In this document: positions 50,190 through 59,389 of the stretch, piece by piece
How the letters are laid out: each line of letters begins with the position of its first letter
Position numbering within the stretch: position 1 is the first letter of the stretch
The notes under the pieces: model-generated
What the model was told of the DNA's origin: nothing
Databases searched by the model: none
Seen by the model: only the letters and a program-made list of their open reading frames with translations
Translations under genes and position numbers: made by a program
NCBI GenBank assembly: GCA_934563745.1
Contig: CAKTHE010000011.1
Span: forward strand, 1-59,542
Source of the DNA: an uncultured Dysosmobacter sp.
GTDB taxonomy: Bacteria; Bacillota; Clostridia; Oscillospirales; Oscillospiraceae
Direction: 5' to 3'
DNA length: 59,542 bases

Positions 50190-50909
50190 ATGAAAGCAAT
50201 CATCGGCAAAAAAGTGGGCATGTCCCAGATCTTTGACGAGAACGGCCATGTGGTCCCGGTAACGGTCATCGAAGCCGGCCCCTGCGTCGTTGTCCAGAAG
50301 AAAACTTCTGAGAAGGACGGCTATGAAGCGGTCCAGCTGGGCTTTGAGGATATTGCCGAGCGCAAGCTCAGCAAGCCGGAAAAGGGCCACCTGGACAAGG
50401 CGGGCGTCGCTCCCAAGAAGCACCTGCACGAATTTAACCTTGAAAACGGCGCCGAGCTGAACATCGGCGATGTGGTCAAGGCTGACACCTTCAAGGTCGG
50501 CGATTTCGTCGACGTGACCGGCACCAGCAAGGGCCACGGCTATGCCGGCGTCATCAAGCGCTGGGGCGCACAGCGCACGCCGACCTCTCACGGCGGCGGC
50601 CCGGTCCATCGTCACGCCGGTTCCATGGGCTCTTCCACTGATCCGTCCAAGATTTTCAAGGGCAAGATCGGTGCCGGCCACATGGGCGTGGATCAGGTGA
50701 CGGTCCAGAACCTGAGCGTTGTGAAGGTTGACCCCGAGCTGAACATGCTGGTGGTCTGCGGTGCCATTCCCGGTCCCAAGGGCGGTCTGGTCACCATCAA
50801 GAGCACGGTGAAGGTCCACAAGGTCAAGCAGGCCGGCGCCGACATCAGCAAGAACCCGCAGAAGGCTTCCGGCCGCAACCCGCAGAAGGCCTCTGCAAGA
50901 AACAAGTAA
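50190..50909 (+). CDS. rplC: 50S ribosomal protein L3
   Basis: Early-assembly 50S protein near the peptidyl transferase centre. The 239-residue product has IIGKKVGMSQIFDENGHVVPVTVIEAGP at the start and the conserved loop GGGPVHRHAGSMGSSTDPSKIFKGK near 132-156. The C terminus is longer than usual by about 25 residues, with a direct repeat, NPQKASGR then NPQKASAR. ATG follows AAGGAGGAATATAC. Confidence 0.97.
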   Translation: MKAIIGKKVGMSQIFDENGHVVPVTVIEAGPCVVVQKKTSEKDGYEAVQLGFEDIAERKLSKPEKGHLDKAGVAPKKHLHEFNLENGAELNIGDVVKADTFKVGDFVDVTGTSKGHGYAGVIKRWGAQRTPTSHGGGPVHRHAGSMGSSTDPSKIFKGKIGAGHMGVDQVTVQNLSVVKVDPELNMLVVCGAIPGPKGGLVTIKSTVKVHKVKQAGADISKNPQKASGRNPQKASARNK

Positions 50910-50927
50910 GAAAGGGGTGCTTAAGTA

Positions 50928-51551
50928 ATGTCTACTATCAAAGTTCTCAATATGTCCGGCAGCGAAGTGGGCAGCGTCGAGCTCAACGATGCGATCTTTG
51001 GCATCGAGCCCAACCAGACTGTTGTGCATGAAGTTGTGAAGAACCATCTTGCCAACTGCAGACAGGGCACCCAGAGCGCCCTGACCCGCGCCGAAGTTTC
51101 CGGCGGCGGCAAAAAGCCCTGGAGACAGAAGGGCACCGGCCACGCCCGTCAGGGCAGCACCCGCGCTCCCCAGTGGACGCACGGCGGCATCGTGTTCGCC
51201 CCCAAGCCCCGGGATTACAGCTATGTGCTGAACAAGAAGGTCAAGCGCCTGGCGCTGAAGTCCGTCCTCTCCGCCAAGGTGGCTGAGGGCGAGCTGGTGG
51301 TCATCGATTCCATCAAGCTGGACGCCATTAAGACGGCTGAGTTCCGCAAGTTCCTGAACGCTGTGAACGCCAACGGCAAGACCGTGGTGGTCACTCCGGA
51401 AAAGGACGAGGTGATCGTGAAGAGCGCCCGGAACCTGCCCGGCGTTGTGACGACGCCTGCGGCGCTGATGAATGTTTATGACATTCTGAACGCCAAGTAC
51501 CTGGTCCTGGACCAGGCTGCGCTGGCAAAAATCGAGGAGGTGTTTGCGTAA
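50928..51551 (+). CDS. rplD: 50S ribosomal protein L4
   Basis: The 207-residue product has the extended loop KKPWRQKGTGHARQGSTRAPQWTHGG near 64-89 that reaches into the exit tunnel and is the usual site of macrolide-resistance changes; the motif is intact here. L4 is the autoregulator of the S10 operon in Escherichia coli. Its TAA overlaps the ATG of rplW by one base. Confidence 0.97.
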   Translation: MSTIKVLNMSGSEVGSVELNDAIFGIEPNQTVVHEVVKNHLANCRQGTQSALTRAEVSGGGKKPWRQKGTGHARQGSTRAPQWTHGGIVFAPKPRDYSYVLNKKVKRLALKSVLSAKVAEGELVVIDSIKLDAIKTAEFRKFLNAVNANGKTVVVTPEKDEVIVKSARNLPGVVTTPAALMNVYDILNAKYLVLDQAALAKIEEVFA

Positions 51552-51847
51552 TGGCTACCGCTTATGACATCATTATCCGCCCGATTCTGACCGAGCGCGC
51601 CATGGCTGGTGCCGCGGATAAGAAGTATGCCTTCGAAGTCGCGAAAAACGCCGGCAAGATCGAAGTGAAGAAGGCTGTTGAGGAGATCTTCGGCGTGAAG
51701 GTCAAGTCCGTCAACACCCTGACGGTGCTGGGAAAGAAGAAGCGCATGGGCGCCGGCCGCCCCGGCACGACCAAGACCTGGAAAAAGGCTTACGTCCAGC
51801 TGACGGACGATTCCAAGACCATCGAATTCTTCGAAGGAATGGTCTGA
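51551..51847 (+). CDS. rplW: 50S ribosomal protein L23
   Basis: Exit-site protein that docks trigger factor and SRP. The 98-residue product shows IIRPILTERAM, KYAFEVAKNAGKIEVKKAVEEIFGVKVKSVNT and the RPGTTKTWKKAYVQL end. It begins in a TAATG overlap with rplD, so translation is coupled. Confidence 0.97.
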   Translation: MATAYDIIIRPILTERAMAGAADKKYAFEVAKNAGKIEVKKAVEEIFGVKVKSVNTLTVLGKKKRMGAGRPGTTKTWKKAYVQLTDDSKTIEFFEGMV

Positions 51848-51871
51848 TAACGGAAGGAGTGTAAAGCGAAC

Positions 51872-52705
51872 ATGTCTATTAAAACTTTTAAGCCGACGAC
51901 TCCCTCCAGACGTCAGATGACGGTCTCCGGGTTCGACGGCATTGACAAGAAGGCCAAGCCCGAGCCCAGCCTGACCGAGGTTCTGAAGAAGTCCTCCGGC
52001 CGCAACAGCTATGGCCGCATCACCGTTCGTCATCGCGGCGGCGGCAACAAGCGGAAGTATCGTATCATCGACTTCAAGCGCGACAAGATCGGCTCTGCCA
52101 CGGTTGTGCGCCTGGAGTACGATCCCAACCGCAGCGCCAACATTGCACTGATCGAGTATGAGGACGGCGAGAAGCGCTACATTCTGGCGCCTGTTGGCCT
52201 GAAGGCCGGCCACAAGATTATGACCGGTCCCGAAGCCGATATTCTGCCCGGCAACGCGCTGCCCATCGCCAATATTCCCGTTGGTACCGTGATCCACAAC
52301 ATCGAGCTGCATCCCGGAAACGGTGCGCAGCTGGTCCGCTCCGCCGGTACCTCGGCGCAGCTGATGGCCAAGGAAGGCAACGACGCTCAGATCCGTATGC
52401 CCTCCGGCGAGGTTCGCATCGTGCGCACCAACTGCTATGCCACCATCGGTCAGGTCGGCAACATCGAGCATGAGAACATCAACATCGGCAAGGCCGGCCG
52501 GAAACGCCACATGGGCTGGCGTCCCACCGTCCGCGGCTCTGTCATGAACCCCAATGACCACCCCCACGGCGGCGGCGAAGGCCGCGCTCCTGTCGGCCGT
52601 CCCGGCCCTGTGACGCCTTGGGGCAAGCCTGCGATGGGCTACAAGACCCGCAAGGGCAAGAATCCCACGAATAAGTTCATTGTGAAGCGTCGCAACGAGA
52701 AGTAA
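51872..52705 (+). CDS. rplB: 50S ribosomal protein L2
   Basis: Largest and most conserved 50S core protein, needed for peptidyl transferase assembly. The 277-residue product has [17 protein letters not shown] near 47-63, [16 protein letters not shown], and the near-universal [21 protein letters not shown] near 224-244, which carries the functional His. ATG follows GGAAGGAGTG. Confidence 0.98.
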   Translation: MSIKTFKPTTPSRRQMTVSGFDGIDKKAKPEPSLTEVLKKSSGRNSYGRITVRHRGGGNKRKYRIIDFKRDKIGSATVVRLEYDPNRSANIALIEYEDGEKRYILAPVGLKAGHKIMTGPEADILPGNALPIANIPVGTVIHNIELHPGNGAQLVRSAGTSAQLMAKEGNDAQIRMPSGEVRIVRTNCYATIGQVGNIEHENINIGKAGRKRHMGWRPTVRGSVMNPNDHPHGGGEGRAPVGRPGPVTPWGKPAMGYKTRKGKNPTNKFIVKRRNEK

Positions 52706-52719
52706 GGAGGCAAGGAAAT

Positions 52720-52983
52720 ATGAGCAGATCCATTAAAAAAGGCCCGTATGTTGCCCCTGAGCTTCTCAAGCGGGTCGAGGAAATGAACGCAAAGAACGAA
52801 AAGAAGGTTCTGAAGACCTGGAGCCGCAGCTCCACCATCTTCCCCGCCTTCGTCGGCCACACCATCGCCGTCCACGACGGCCGCAAGCATGTGCCCGTTT
52901 ATATCCAGGAGGATATGGTCGGCCACAAGCTGGGTGAGTTTGCTCCCACCCGCACCTTCCGCGGCCACAACAAAGATAAGTAA
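52720..52983 (+). CDS. rpsS: 30S ribosomal protein S19
   Basis: Head protein of the 30S subunit. 87 residues: [20 protein letters not shown], then [45 protein letters not shown] follows AAGGAGGCAAGG. Normal length and place between rplB and rplV. Confidence 0.98.
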   Translation: MSRSIKKGPYVAPELLKRVEEMNAKNEKKVLKTWSRSSTIFPAFVGHTIAVHDGRKHVPVYIQEDMVGHKLGEFAPTRTFRGHNKDK

Positions 52984-53002
52984 GTAAAGGAGGATGCAGA
53001 AC

Positions 53003-53347
53003 ATGGAAAACAAAGAAGCTAAAGCGTATCTGCGCTATGTCCGCATCGCTCCCCGCAAGGTTCAGATCGTCTGTGATCTGATCCGCGGCAAAGATGCCGG
53101 CACTGCCATGGCGATTCTGATGCAGACCCCCAAGTCTGCTTCCGAGCCGCTGGTCAAGCTGCTCAAGAGCGCGGTCGCCAATGCCGAGAACAACTTCGGC
53201 ATGGATCCTGCGAAGCTGTACGTCACGGAGGTTTATGCGACCCCCGGCCCCATTCTCAAGAGAATGATGCCGCGTGCTCAGGGCAGAGCCTATCGTATCA
53301 ACAAGCGCACTTCTCACGTCACCCTGGCTGTGGCGGAAAAGGCATAA
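53003..53347 (+). CDS. rplV: 50S ribosomal protein L22
   Basis: Exit-tunnel protein of 114 residues with [31 protein letters not shown] and the tunnel loop [22 protein letters not shown] start at ATG 53003, nine bases behind AAAGGAGG; the ATG at 52994 abuts that site directly and is unlikely. Confidence 0.96.
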   Translation: MENKEAKAYLRYVRIAPRKVQIVCDLIRGKDAGTAMAILMQTPKSASEPLVKLLKSAVANAENNFGMDPAKLYVTEVYATPGPILKRMMPRAQGRAYRINKRTSHVTLAVAEKA

Positions 53348-53365
53348 GAGGGAGGAGAACAGTTT

Positions 53366-54274
53366 ATGGGACAGAAAGTTAATCCCCACGGCCTGCGCGT
53401 GGGCGTCATCAAAGACTGGGATTCCCGTTGGTATGCCAGTGATGAGAAGGTCGGCGATCTGATCGTGGAGGATCAGAAGATCCGCAAGTACCTGAAGAAG
53501 ACCCTGTACGGCGCCGGTGTTCCCAAGATCGAGATCGAGCGCAACAGCGACACCGTCACCATTTATCTGCACTGCGCCCGTCCCGGTGTGGTCATCGGCA
53601 AGGGCGGCGAGCAGATCGAGCAGTATCGCCTGGCTGTGGAAAAGCTCATCGGCAAGAAGGTGAAGCTGAACATCGTCGAGGTCCGCAACCCCGACATGAA
53701 CGCGCAGCTGGTTGCTGAGAACATTGCCCAGCAGCTGGAAAAGCGTATTTCTCACCGCCGCGCCATGAAGAACGCAATGGCCCGCGCCATGCGCGCCGGC
53801 GCCAAGGGCGTGAAGGTCTGCTGCTCCGGCCGTCTGGGCGGACGCGAGATCGCCGGCGTGGAGCATTACCACGAGGGCACCATTCCTCTGCAGACCATCC
53901 GTGCCGACATTGAGTACGGCTTTGCCGAGGCTGCCACCACTTTCGGCCGCATCGGCGTGAAGGTCTGGATTTACAAGGGTGAGATCCTTTCTCAGACCCT
54001 GCGCACCACGCCCCGCACGATGGACACCTCCAAGCCCTATCAGGAGCGTCGTGAGCGTCGTCCCCGCCGTGATGGCGATCGCCGCGGCGGCTTTAACCGC
54101 GGCAATGGCCAGGGCTTCAACCGCGACCGTCAGAACGGCGGCTTCAACCGCCAGGGCGGTCAGGGCGGCTTCAACCGTCAGGGCGGCCAGGGGCGTCCCC
54201 AGGGCGGCTTCAACCGCAACAACACCCGTCCGGCTGCTCCCGCAGCCCCCGCTAAGGAAGGAGGAGCCAACTAA
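53366..54274 (+). CDS. rpsC: 30S ribosomal protein S3 with repeat-rich C-terminal extension
   Basis: S3 lines the mRNA entry channel. Residues 1-215 are the normal protein, with [13 protein letters not shown], the KH domain [14 protein letters not shown] and [11 protein letters not shown]. The family ends near 215-220, but here about 85 further residues follow: a basic part ([15 protein letters not shown]) and repeats built on GGFNR and QGG, about five to six GFNR units, then an Ala-Pro end. The extension resembles RGG/RG-type RNA-binding tails. Its last base is the first base of rplP. Confidence 0.97.
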   Translation: MGQKVNPHGLRVGVIKDWDSRWYASDEKVGDLIVEDQKIRKYLKKTLYGAGVPKIEIERNSDTVTIYLHCARPGVVIGKGGEQIEQYRLAVEKLIGKKVKLNIVEVRNPDMNAQLVAENIAQQLEKRISHRRAMKNAMARAMRAGAKGVKVCCSGRLGGREIAGVEHYHEGTIPLQTIRADIEYGFAEAATTFGRIGVKVWIYKGEILSQTLRTTPRTMDTSKPYQERRERRPRRDGDRRGGFNRGNGQGFNRDRQNGGFNRQGGQGGFNRQGGQGRPQGGFNRNNTRPAAPAAPAKEGGAN

Positions 54275-54711
54275 TGCTTCTGCCGAAGAGAGTGAAATTC
54301 CGCCGCGTTCACCGCGGCCGCATGACCGGTAAGGCCATGCGCGGCAACACCGTTTCTTACGGTGAGTTTGGCCTGCAGGCTCTGGAGCCCGCATGGATCA
54401 CCAGCAACCAGATCGAGGCGGCCCGTGTCGCCATGACCCGTTATACCAAGCGTGGCGGTCAGGTCTGGATCAAGATTTTCCCCGATAAGCCCGTGACCAA
54501 GAAGCCTGCCGACACCCGCATGGGTTCCGGTAAGGGTTCTCCCGAGTTCTGGGTTGCAGTTGTGAAGCCCGGCCGTGTCATGTTTGAGATCGCCGGCGTT
54601 CCCGAAGAGGTTGCACGCGAAGCCCTGCGTCTGGCCAGCCACAAGCTGCCCATCAAGACCAAGGTCATCGCCGCTGAGGCCGCTTCGGAGGTTCAGGAAG
54701 CAGGTGAGTAA
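54274..54711 (+). CDS. rplP: 50S ribosomal protein L16
   Basis: 145 residues with [19 protein letters not shown] at the start (split here: [12 protein letters not shown]), the loop near [24 protein letters not shown] and [18 protein letters not shown]. It contacts the A-site tRNA region. It starts in TAATG, overlapping rpsC by one base. Confidence 0.98.
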   Translation: MLLPKRVKFRRVHRGRMTGKAMRGNTVSYGEFGLQALEPAWITSNQIEAARVAMTRYTKRGGQVWIKIFPDKPVTKKPADTRMGSGKGSPEFWVAVVKPGRVMFEIAGVPEEVAREALRLASHKLPIKTKVIAAEAASEVQEAGE

Positions 54712-54712
54712 G

Positions 54713-54925
54713 ATGAAGGCAAGTGAAGTTCGCAACATGACGCCTGAGCAGCTGAATGAAAAGCTGACCGGCCTGAAGAAAGATCTGTTTTATCTGCGTA
54801 TGCAGCACGCAACCAACCAGCTGGACAATCCCCTGAAGATCCAGCAGACCAAGCATGACATTGCCCGAGTCAAGACTGTACTGCGCGAGAAGGAGCTCCA
54901 GTCTGGGGCTTCCGACAAGCAGTGA
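54713..54925 (+). CDS. rpmC: 50S ribosomal protein L29
   Basis: 70 residues, two long helices: MKASEVRNMTPEQLNEKL, DLFYLRMQHATNQLDNP, RVKTVLREKEL. It sits at the exit site beside L23. ATG lies one base after the rplP stop, with CAGGTGAG as ribosome binding site; a longer frame upstream is an overlap with rplP. Confidence 0.96.
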   Translation: MKASEVRNMTPEQLNEKLTGLKKDLFYLRMQHATNQLDNPLKIQQTKHDIARVKTVLREKELQSGASDKQ

Positions 54926-54942
54926 GAAGGAGGTAAGCGAAC

Positions 54943-55209
54943 ATGAGCGAAGAGAAGAGAACTTCCTCCCGTAAGACCAGAGTCGGTAAGGTTGTTTCCG
55001 ACAAGATGGACAAGACCGTGGTTGTCGCCATTGAGGACCGCGTGGCCCATCCTCTGTACAAGAAGATCGTTGGCCGCACCTACAAGCTGAAGGCTCACGA
55101 TGAGGAAAATGCCTGCGGTATCGGCGATAAGGTAAAAGTGATGGAGACCCGCCCCCTGTCCAAGGACAAGCGTTGGCGCGTGGTCGAGATCATCGAAAAA
55201 GCGAAGTAA
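54943..55209 (+). CDS. rpsQ: 30S ribosomal protein S17
   Basis: 88-residue OB-fold protein: [31 protein letters not shown] (start of the fold at [18 protein letters not shown]), [32 protein letters not shown]. Binds 16S rRNA early in assembly. ATG follows AAGGAGGTAAGCG. Confidence 0.97.
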   Translation: MSEEKRTSSRKTRVGKVVSDKMDKTVVVAIEDRVAHPLYKKIVGRTYKLKAHDEENACGIGDKVKVMETRPLSKDKRWRVVEIIEKAK

Positions 55210-55221
55210 GGAGGTGCCGTT

Positions 55222-55590
55222 ATGATTCAGCAGGAAACGTTCCTGAAGGTTGCCGATAATACCGGCGCCAAGGAAATCAAGTGCATCCGCGTTCTGGGCG
55301 GATCCACCCGTAAGTTCGGCAACATCGGTGACGTGATTGTGGCCTCTGTCCGCAAGTCCACGCCCGGTGGCACCGTGAAGAAGGGCGAGGTCGTGAAGGC
55401 CGTCATTGTCCGCAGCGCCAAGGGTGTCCGCCGTGCCGACGGCACCTATGTCCGCTTCGACGACAACGCTGCCGTTCTGATCAAGGACGACAAGAACCCC
55501 AGAGGTACCCGTATCTTTGGGCCGGTGGCTCGTGAGCTGCGTGAGAAGGATTACATGAAGATCCTGTCCCTCGCTCCCGAAGTGATTTGA
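55222..55590 (+). CDS. rplN: 50S ribosomal protein L14
   Basis: 122 residues with [40 protein letters not shown] and [15 protein letters not shown]. It forms bridge B8 with the 30S and is the binding site of the silencing factor RsfS. ATG follows AAGGAGGTGCC. Confidence 0.98.
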   Translation: MIQQETFLKVADNTGAKEIKCIRVLGGSTRKFGNIGDVIVASVRKSTPGGTVKKGEVVKAVIVRSAKGVRRADGTYVRFDDNAAVLIKDDKNPRGTRIFGPVARELREKDYMKILSLAPEVI

Positions 55591-55603
55591 GGAGGGCGAC
55601 GAA

Positions 55604-55915
55604 ATGGCTATGAATATTAAGAAGGGCGACACCGTCGTCGTCCTCTCCGGCAAGGACCGGGGCAAGCAGGGTAAGGTGCTGGGCACGGTTCCCGGCTCCC
55701 TGAAGGTGGTTGTGGAAGGCATCAACATGGTGACCTGCCATGTCAAGCCCCGCCGTCAGGGCGAAGAGGGCGGCATCGTGAAGCGCGAAGCTGCCATTGC
55801 CGCCTGCAAGGTGCAGGTCGTCTGCCCCAAGTGCAGCAAGGCGACCCGCGTTGCCTACAAGATTGCTGACGGCAAGAAGAGCCGCGTGTGCAAGCACTGC
55901 GGCGCGGAACTGTAA
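55604..55915 (+). CDS. rplX: 50S ribosomal protein L24, with Cys pairs
   Basis: 103-residue KOW protein ([21 protein letters not shown] at 5-25). The C-terminal half has CPKC and CKHC, a four-cysteine set that looks like a small zinc ribbon and is missing in many bacterial L24 proteins. L24 starts 50S assembly. ATG follows GGAGGGCGACGAA. Confidence 0.96.
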   Translation: MAMNIKKGDTVVVLSGKDRGKQGKVLGTVPGSLKVVVEGINMVTCHVKPRRQGEEGGIVKREAAIAACKVQVVCPKCSKATRVAYKIADGKKSRVCKHCGAEL

Positions 55916-55934
55916 GAAAGGAGCGAAGACGAAA

Positions 55935-56474
55935 ATGGCGAGACTGAAAGAAAAGTACACTGCCGAGGTCGCTCCTGCTCTGATGAAGCAGTTCCAGTAT
56001 AAGAGCGTGATGCAGATCCCCAAGATCGACAAGGTTGTCGTGAACGTGGGCTGCGGCGAGGCCCGGGAGAACTCCAAGGTTCTGGAGAACGTGACCGGCG
56101 ACCTGGCCAAGATCACCGGCCAGAAGGCCATCGTGACCAAGGCCCGCAAGTCCATCGCAAACTTCAAGCTGCGTGAGGATATGCCCATCGGCGCAAAGGT
56201 CACCCTGCGCGGCGACAAGATGTGGGAGTTCCTGGATCGTCTTTTCAACGTGGCTCTGCCCCGTGTGCGTGACTTCCAGGGCATCAATCCCAACGCCTTT
56301 GACGGCCGCGGCAACTATGCCCTGGGCATCAAAGAGCAGCTGATCTTCCCCGAGATCGAGTACGACAAGATCGACAAGATCCGCGGCATGGACGTGGTCA
56401 TCTGCACCACGGCCCACACCGATGAAGAGGCCCGTGCCCTGCTGGAGCAGGTCGGCGCGCCCTTCGCCCGCTAA
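55935..56474 (+). CDS. rplE: 50S ribosomal protein L5
   Basis: 179-residue 5S rRNA-binding protein: [59 protein letters not shown]. The frame is open further upstream inside rplX; the ATG at 55935 follows AAAGGAGCGAAG and is the family start. Confidence 0.97.
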   Translation: MARLKEKYTAEVAPALMKQFQYKSVMQIPKIDKVVVNVGCGEARENSKVLENVTGDLAKITGQKAIVTKARKSIANFKLREDMPIGAKVTLRGDKMWEFLDRLFNVALPRVRDFQGINPNAFDGRGNYALGIKEQLIFPEIEYDKIDKIRGMDVVICTTAHTDEEARALLEQVGAPFAR

Positions 56475-56488
56475 GGAGGAGAAGAACA

Positions 56489-56674
56489 ATGGCTAAGAAA
56501 TCCATGATCCTGAAGCAGCAGGCTCCCGCGAAGTATTCCACCCGGAAGTACAACCGCTGCAAGCTGTGCGGCCGTCCCCACGCTTATCTGCGTGACTATG
56601 GCGTGTGCCGTATCTGCTTCCGCGAGCTGGCCTACAAGGGCGAGATTCCCGGCGTTCGCAAGGCTTCTTTCTAA
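56489..56674 (+). CDS. rpsZ: 30S ribosomal protein S14, zinc type (S14Z)
   Basis: The short, zinc-binding form of S14: 61 residues with CKLC and CRIC around [12 protein letters not shown], ending GVRKASF. Firmicutes that adapt to zinc shortage carry a second, zinc-free S14 elsewhere. ATG follows AAGGAGGAGAAG. A 214-bp gap separates it from rpsH. Confidence 0.97.
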   Translation: MAKKSMILKQQAPAKYSTRKYNRCKLCGRPHAYLRDYGVCRICFRELAYKGEIPGVRKASF

Positions 56675-56888
56675 GCCTGCTGTTAAAAAGCGCCTTTGGG
56701 CGCAGCAGGCCGGAGCGGGCCTGCACCTGACTCATTAACAACGGCTCAGATATGGGGCCGCAGTTAAATCGGATGGCGAAAGGTCACTGTGAATTGGGCA
56801 CCACGCGCGAGCGGACTGCTCCATTCATAGTGATACCTCGCTGCCGCAGCGGCAAATGCCGCAACTCTATAAATAGGAGGAAGTATTC
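56675..56888 (+). other. structured leader before rpsH
   Basis: A 214-bp stretch without a supported gene inside the spc operon, where spacing is otherwise 10-20 bp. It opens with a long hairpin: GCCTGCTG and GCGCC pair with GGGCGC and CAGCAGGC (about 56675-56711), and holds more inverted repeats (for instance GGCCTGC and TGCCGCAGCGGCA). S8 regulates the spc operon by binding mRNA in E. coli, so a control element is plausible. Confidence 0.45.
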
Positions 56889-57287
56889 ATGCATATCACT
56901 GACCCCATTGCGGATATGCTCACCCGCATCCGCAACGCCAACAATGCAAAGCACGACACGGTGGATGTCCCCGCCTCCAACATGAAGAAGAGCATTGCTC
57001 AGATTCTGCTGGACGAGGGCTATATCAAAAGCTACCAGATCGTGGACGACGGTACCCAGGGTGTGATCCACATCACGCTGAAGTACAACGCCGGCAAGGA
57101 AAAGGTGATCACCGGCCTGCGCCGCGTGTCCAAGCCCGGCCTGCGTGTTTACGTGGGTGCTGACGAGCTGCCCCGCGTTCTGCGTGGCCTCGGTATTGCG
57201 ATCATTTCCACGTCCAAGGGCGTCATGACCGACAAGAAGGCCCGCGAGGCTCATGTCGGCGGCGAGGTCCTGGCATTCGTCTGGTAA
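56889..57287 (+). CDS. rpsH: 30S ribosomal protein S8
   Basis: 132 residues with [27 protein letters not shown] [22 protein letters not shown] and the [26 protein letters not shown] end. A core 16S rRNA binder and, in E. coli, repressor of its own operon. ATG follows TAGGAGGAAGTATTC after a long structured gap. Confidence 0.98.
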   Translation: MHITDPIADMLTRIRNANNAKHDTVDVPASNMKKSIAQILLDEGYIKSYQIVDDGTQGVIHITLKYNAGKEKVITGLRRVSKPGLRVYVGADELPRVLRGLGIAIISTSKGVMTDKKAREAHVGGEVLAFVW

Positions 57288-57302
57288 GGAGGGTATTGAA
57301 CA

Positions 57303-57848
57303 ATGTCTAGAATTGGCAGAATGCCCATTACCGTTCCCGCCGGCGTGACCGTGAAGGTCGCCGATGGTAATGTGGTGACCGTCAAGGGACCCAAGGGCGA
57401 GCTGACCCGCGCGCTGCGCCCTGAAATGATTATTAAAGAAGAAGGCAACACGATCACCGTTGAGCGCCCCTCTGAGGATAAGCTGCATCGCAGCCTGCAC
57501 GGCCTGACCCGGACCCTGCTGGCCAACATGATTCACGGCGTGACCGAGGAGTATTCCAAGGAATTGGAAGTCAACGGCGTTGGTTACCGTGTGGCGAAGG
57601 ATGGCAAGAACCTGGTCATGAACCTGGGCTTTTCCCATCAGGTGATCGTTCCTGAGATCGAGGGTATCACCATTGATGTCCCCGCTCCCAATAAAATTGT
57701 GATTCGCGGCTGCGACAAGCAGGCTGTGGGCCAGTTTGCCGCCGAGGTCCGCGAGAAGCGTCCTCCCGAGCCTTATAAGGGCAAGGGCATTAAGTATGCT
57801 GACGAAGTGATCCGCCGTAAGGTCGGTAAGACCGGCGGCAAGAAGTAA
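57303..57848 (+). CDS. rplF: 50S ribosomal protein L6
   Basis: 181 residues, two similar domains: [19 protein letters not shown] at the start, [22 protein letters not shown], and the end [18 protein letters not shown] with the conserved PYKGKG. Lies near the sarcin-ricin loop. ATG follows AAGGAGGGTATTGAACA. Confidence 0.98.
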   Translation: MSRIGRMPITVPAGVTVKVADGNVVTVKGPKGELTRALRPEMIIKEEGNTITVERPSEDKLHRSLHGLTRTLLANMIHGVTEEYSKELEVNGVGYRVAKDGKNLVMNLGFSHQVIVPEIEGITIDVPAPNKIVIRGCDKQAVGQFAAEVREKRPPEPYKGKGIKYADEVIRRKVGKTGGKK

Positions 57849-57862
57849 GGAGGTGTGCCAGA

Positions 57863-58222
57863 ATGATTAAAAGACCGAATACCAATGCTCAGCGTCTCAA
57901 GCGTCATAAGAGAGTGCGCGGTAAGATCTCCGGCACTCCCGAGATGCCCCGTCTGAATGTGTTCCGCAGCGAGGCCAACATTTACGCCCAGATCATCGAC
58001 GATGTCAACGGCGTGACCCTGGCTTCTGCTTCTTCTCTCGATAAGGCGATCGAAGGTTACGGCGGCAATGTGGCCGCTGCCACCGAGGTCGGCAAGCTGG
58101 TTGCCGAGCGCGCCAAGGCCAAGGGAATCGAAAACGTGGTGTTTGACCGCGGCGGTTACCTGTACCATGGCCGTGTGCAGGCTCTGGCCGAGGGCGCCCG
58201 CGAAGGCGGCCTGAAGTTTTAA
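57863..58222 (+). CDS. rplR: 50S ribosomal protein L18
   Basis: 119-residue 5S rRNA-binding protein: [63 protein letters not shown] follows AAGGAGGTGTGCCAGA. Confidence 0.98.
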   Translation: MIKRPNTNAQRLKRHKRVRGKISGTPEMPRLNVFRSEANIYAQIIDDVNGVTLASASSLDKAIEGYGGNVAAATEVGKLVAERAKAKGIENVVFDRGGYLYHGRVQALAEGAREGGLKF

Positions 58223-58242
58223 TCGGAGGGAGGAACGACAAG

Positions 58243-58743
58243 ATGCCTAGATTTGAAAGAGAACAGAGCGAGTATATCGAAAAGGTCGTGTCCCTGAACC
58301 GTGTATCCAAGACCGTTAAGGGCGGCCGCGTGATGAAATTTTCTGCCTTGGTCGTCGTTGGCGACGGCAAGGGTAAGGTTGGTTATGGCCTGGGCAAGGC
58401 TGCCGAAGTTCCCGAAGCGATCCGCAAGGGCATTGAGGCTGCCAAGAAGAACATGATCACCGTGACCCTGTCCGGCAGCACCATTCCCCATGAGGTCATC
58501 GGCGAGGCCGGTGCAGGCCGCGTGCTGATGAAGCCCGCTGCTCCCGGTACCGGCGTGATTGCCGGCGGCGCTGTGCGTGCCGTCGTCGAAACCGCAGGAA
58601 TTCAGGACATTCGTACCAAGTGCCTGCGGTCCAACAACCCCAACAATGTCGTCGCTGCTGCCTTTGAGGGCCTGAAGTCCATGCGTGGTCCGGCCGAGGT
58701 TGCCCGGATCCGTGGCAAGAGCGTCGAAGAGATCCTGGGTTAA
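58243..58743 (+). CDS. rpsE: 30S ribosomal protein S5
   Basis: 166 residues: an N-terminal double-stranded-RNA-like domain ([23 protein letters not shown], the loop where spectinomycin-resistance changes occur, wild type here) and a C-terminal domain with [17 protein letters not shown] and [14 protein letters not shown]. Acts in decoding accuracy and mRNA unwinding. ATG follows GGAGGGAGGAACGACAAG. Confidence 0.98.
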   Translation: MPRFEREQSEYIEKVVSLNRVSKTVKGGRVMKFSALVVVGDGKGKVGYGLGKAAEVPEAIRKGIEAAKKNMITVTLSGSTIPHEVIGEAGAGRVLMKPAAPGTGVIAGGAVRAVVETAGIQDIRTKCLRSNNPNNVVAAAFEGLKSMRGPAEVARIRGKSVEEILG

Positions 58744-58756
58744 GGAGGCGCTGAAG

Positions 58757-58951
58757 ATGGCAAACTTAAACATTAAGCTCGTCAAGAGCCTGAGCGGCCG
58801 CCTGGAGAAGCAGGTTGCAACCGCTTATTCCCTGGGACTGCGCAAGATCGGTGACGTCACCGTGCAGCCCGATAACGATCAGACCCGCGGCAAGATCGCC
58901 AAGATCGGCTATCTGCTGCAGGTTACCGAAGAGGGGGGTAACAAGGAATGA
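58757..58951 (+). CDS. rpmD: 50S ribosomal protein L30
   Basis: 64 residues: [27 protein letters not shown] and [25 protein letters not shown] follows TAAGGAGGCGCTGAAG; the longer upstream frame overlaps rpsE and is not used. Its TGA overlaps the rplO ATG. Confidence 0.97.
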   Translation: MANLNIKLVKSLSGRLEKQVATAYSLGLRKIGDVTVQPDNDQTRGKIAKIGYLLQVTEEGGNKE

Positions 58952-59388
58952 AACTGAGTGAACTGTCTCCCGCCGAGGGCAGCGTCCGCGAGGCTTATCG
59001 CAAGGGCCGCGGCGCAGGCAGCGGCAACGGCAAGACCGGCGGCCGCGGCCACAAGGGCCAGAAGGCCCGTTCCGGCGGCAAGATCCGCGTTGGCTTCGAA
59101 GGCGGCCAGATGCCTCTGGCACGCCGTATCCCCAAGCGCGGCTTCAATAACATTTTCGCCAAGCCCCTGGAGATCATCAACCTGAGCGCGCTGAACGCCT
59201 TTGAAGACGGCGAGACCGTCAATGCGGAGGCGCTGCTGGCCAAGGGGATCCTCTCCAAGTGCGAGTACGGCTTCAAGGTGCTGGGCAACGGCAAGGTTAC
59301 CAAGAAGGTCAATGTGGAGGCTTCTGCTTTCTCCGCTTCTGCCAAGGAGGCTATCGAGGCAGCAGGCGGAAAGGCAGAGGTGAAGTAA
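58948..59388 (+). CDS. rplO: 50S ribosomal protein L15
   Basis: 146 residues with the Gly/Arg/Lys-rich start ([27 protein letters not shown], residues about 19-45), [17 protein letters not shown] and [12 protein letters not shown]. Translation is coupled to rpmD by ATGA. Followed one base later by secY. Confidence 0.98.
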   Translation: MKLSELSPAEGSVREAYRKGRGAGSGNGKTGGRGHKGQKARSGGKIRVGFEGGQMPLARRIPKRGFNNIFAKPLEIINLSALNAFEDGETVNAEALLAKGILSKCEYGFKVLGNGKVTKKVNVEASAFSASAKEAIEAAGGKAEVK

Positions 59389-59389
59389 C

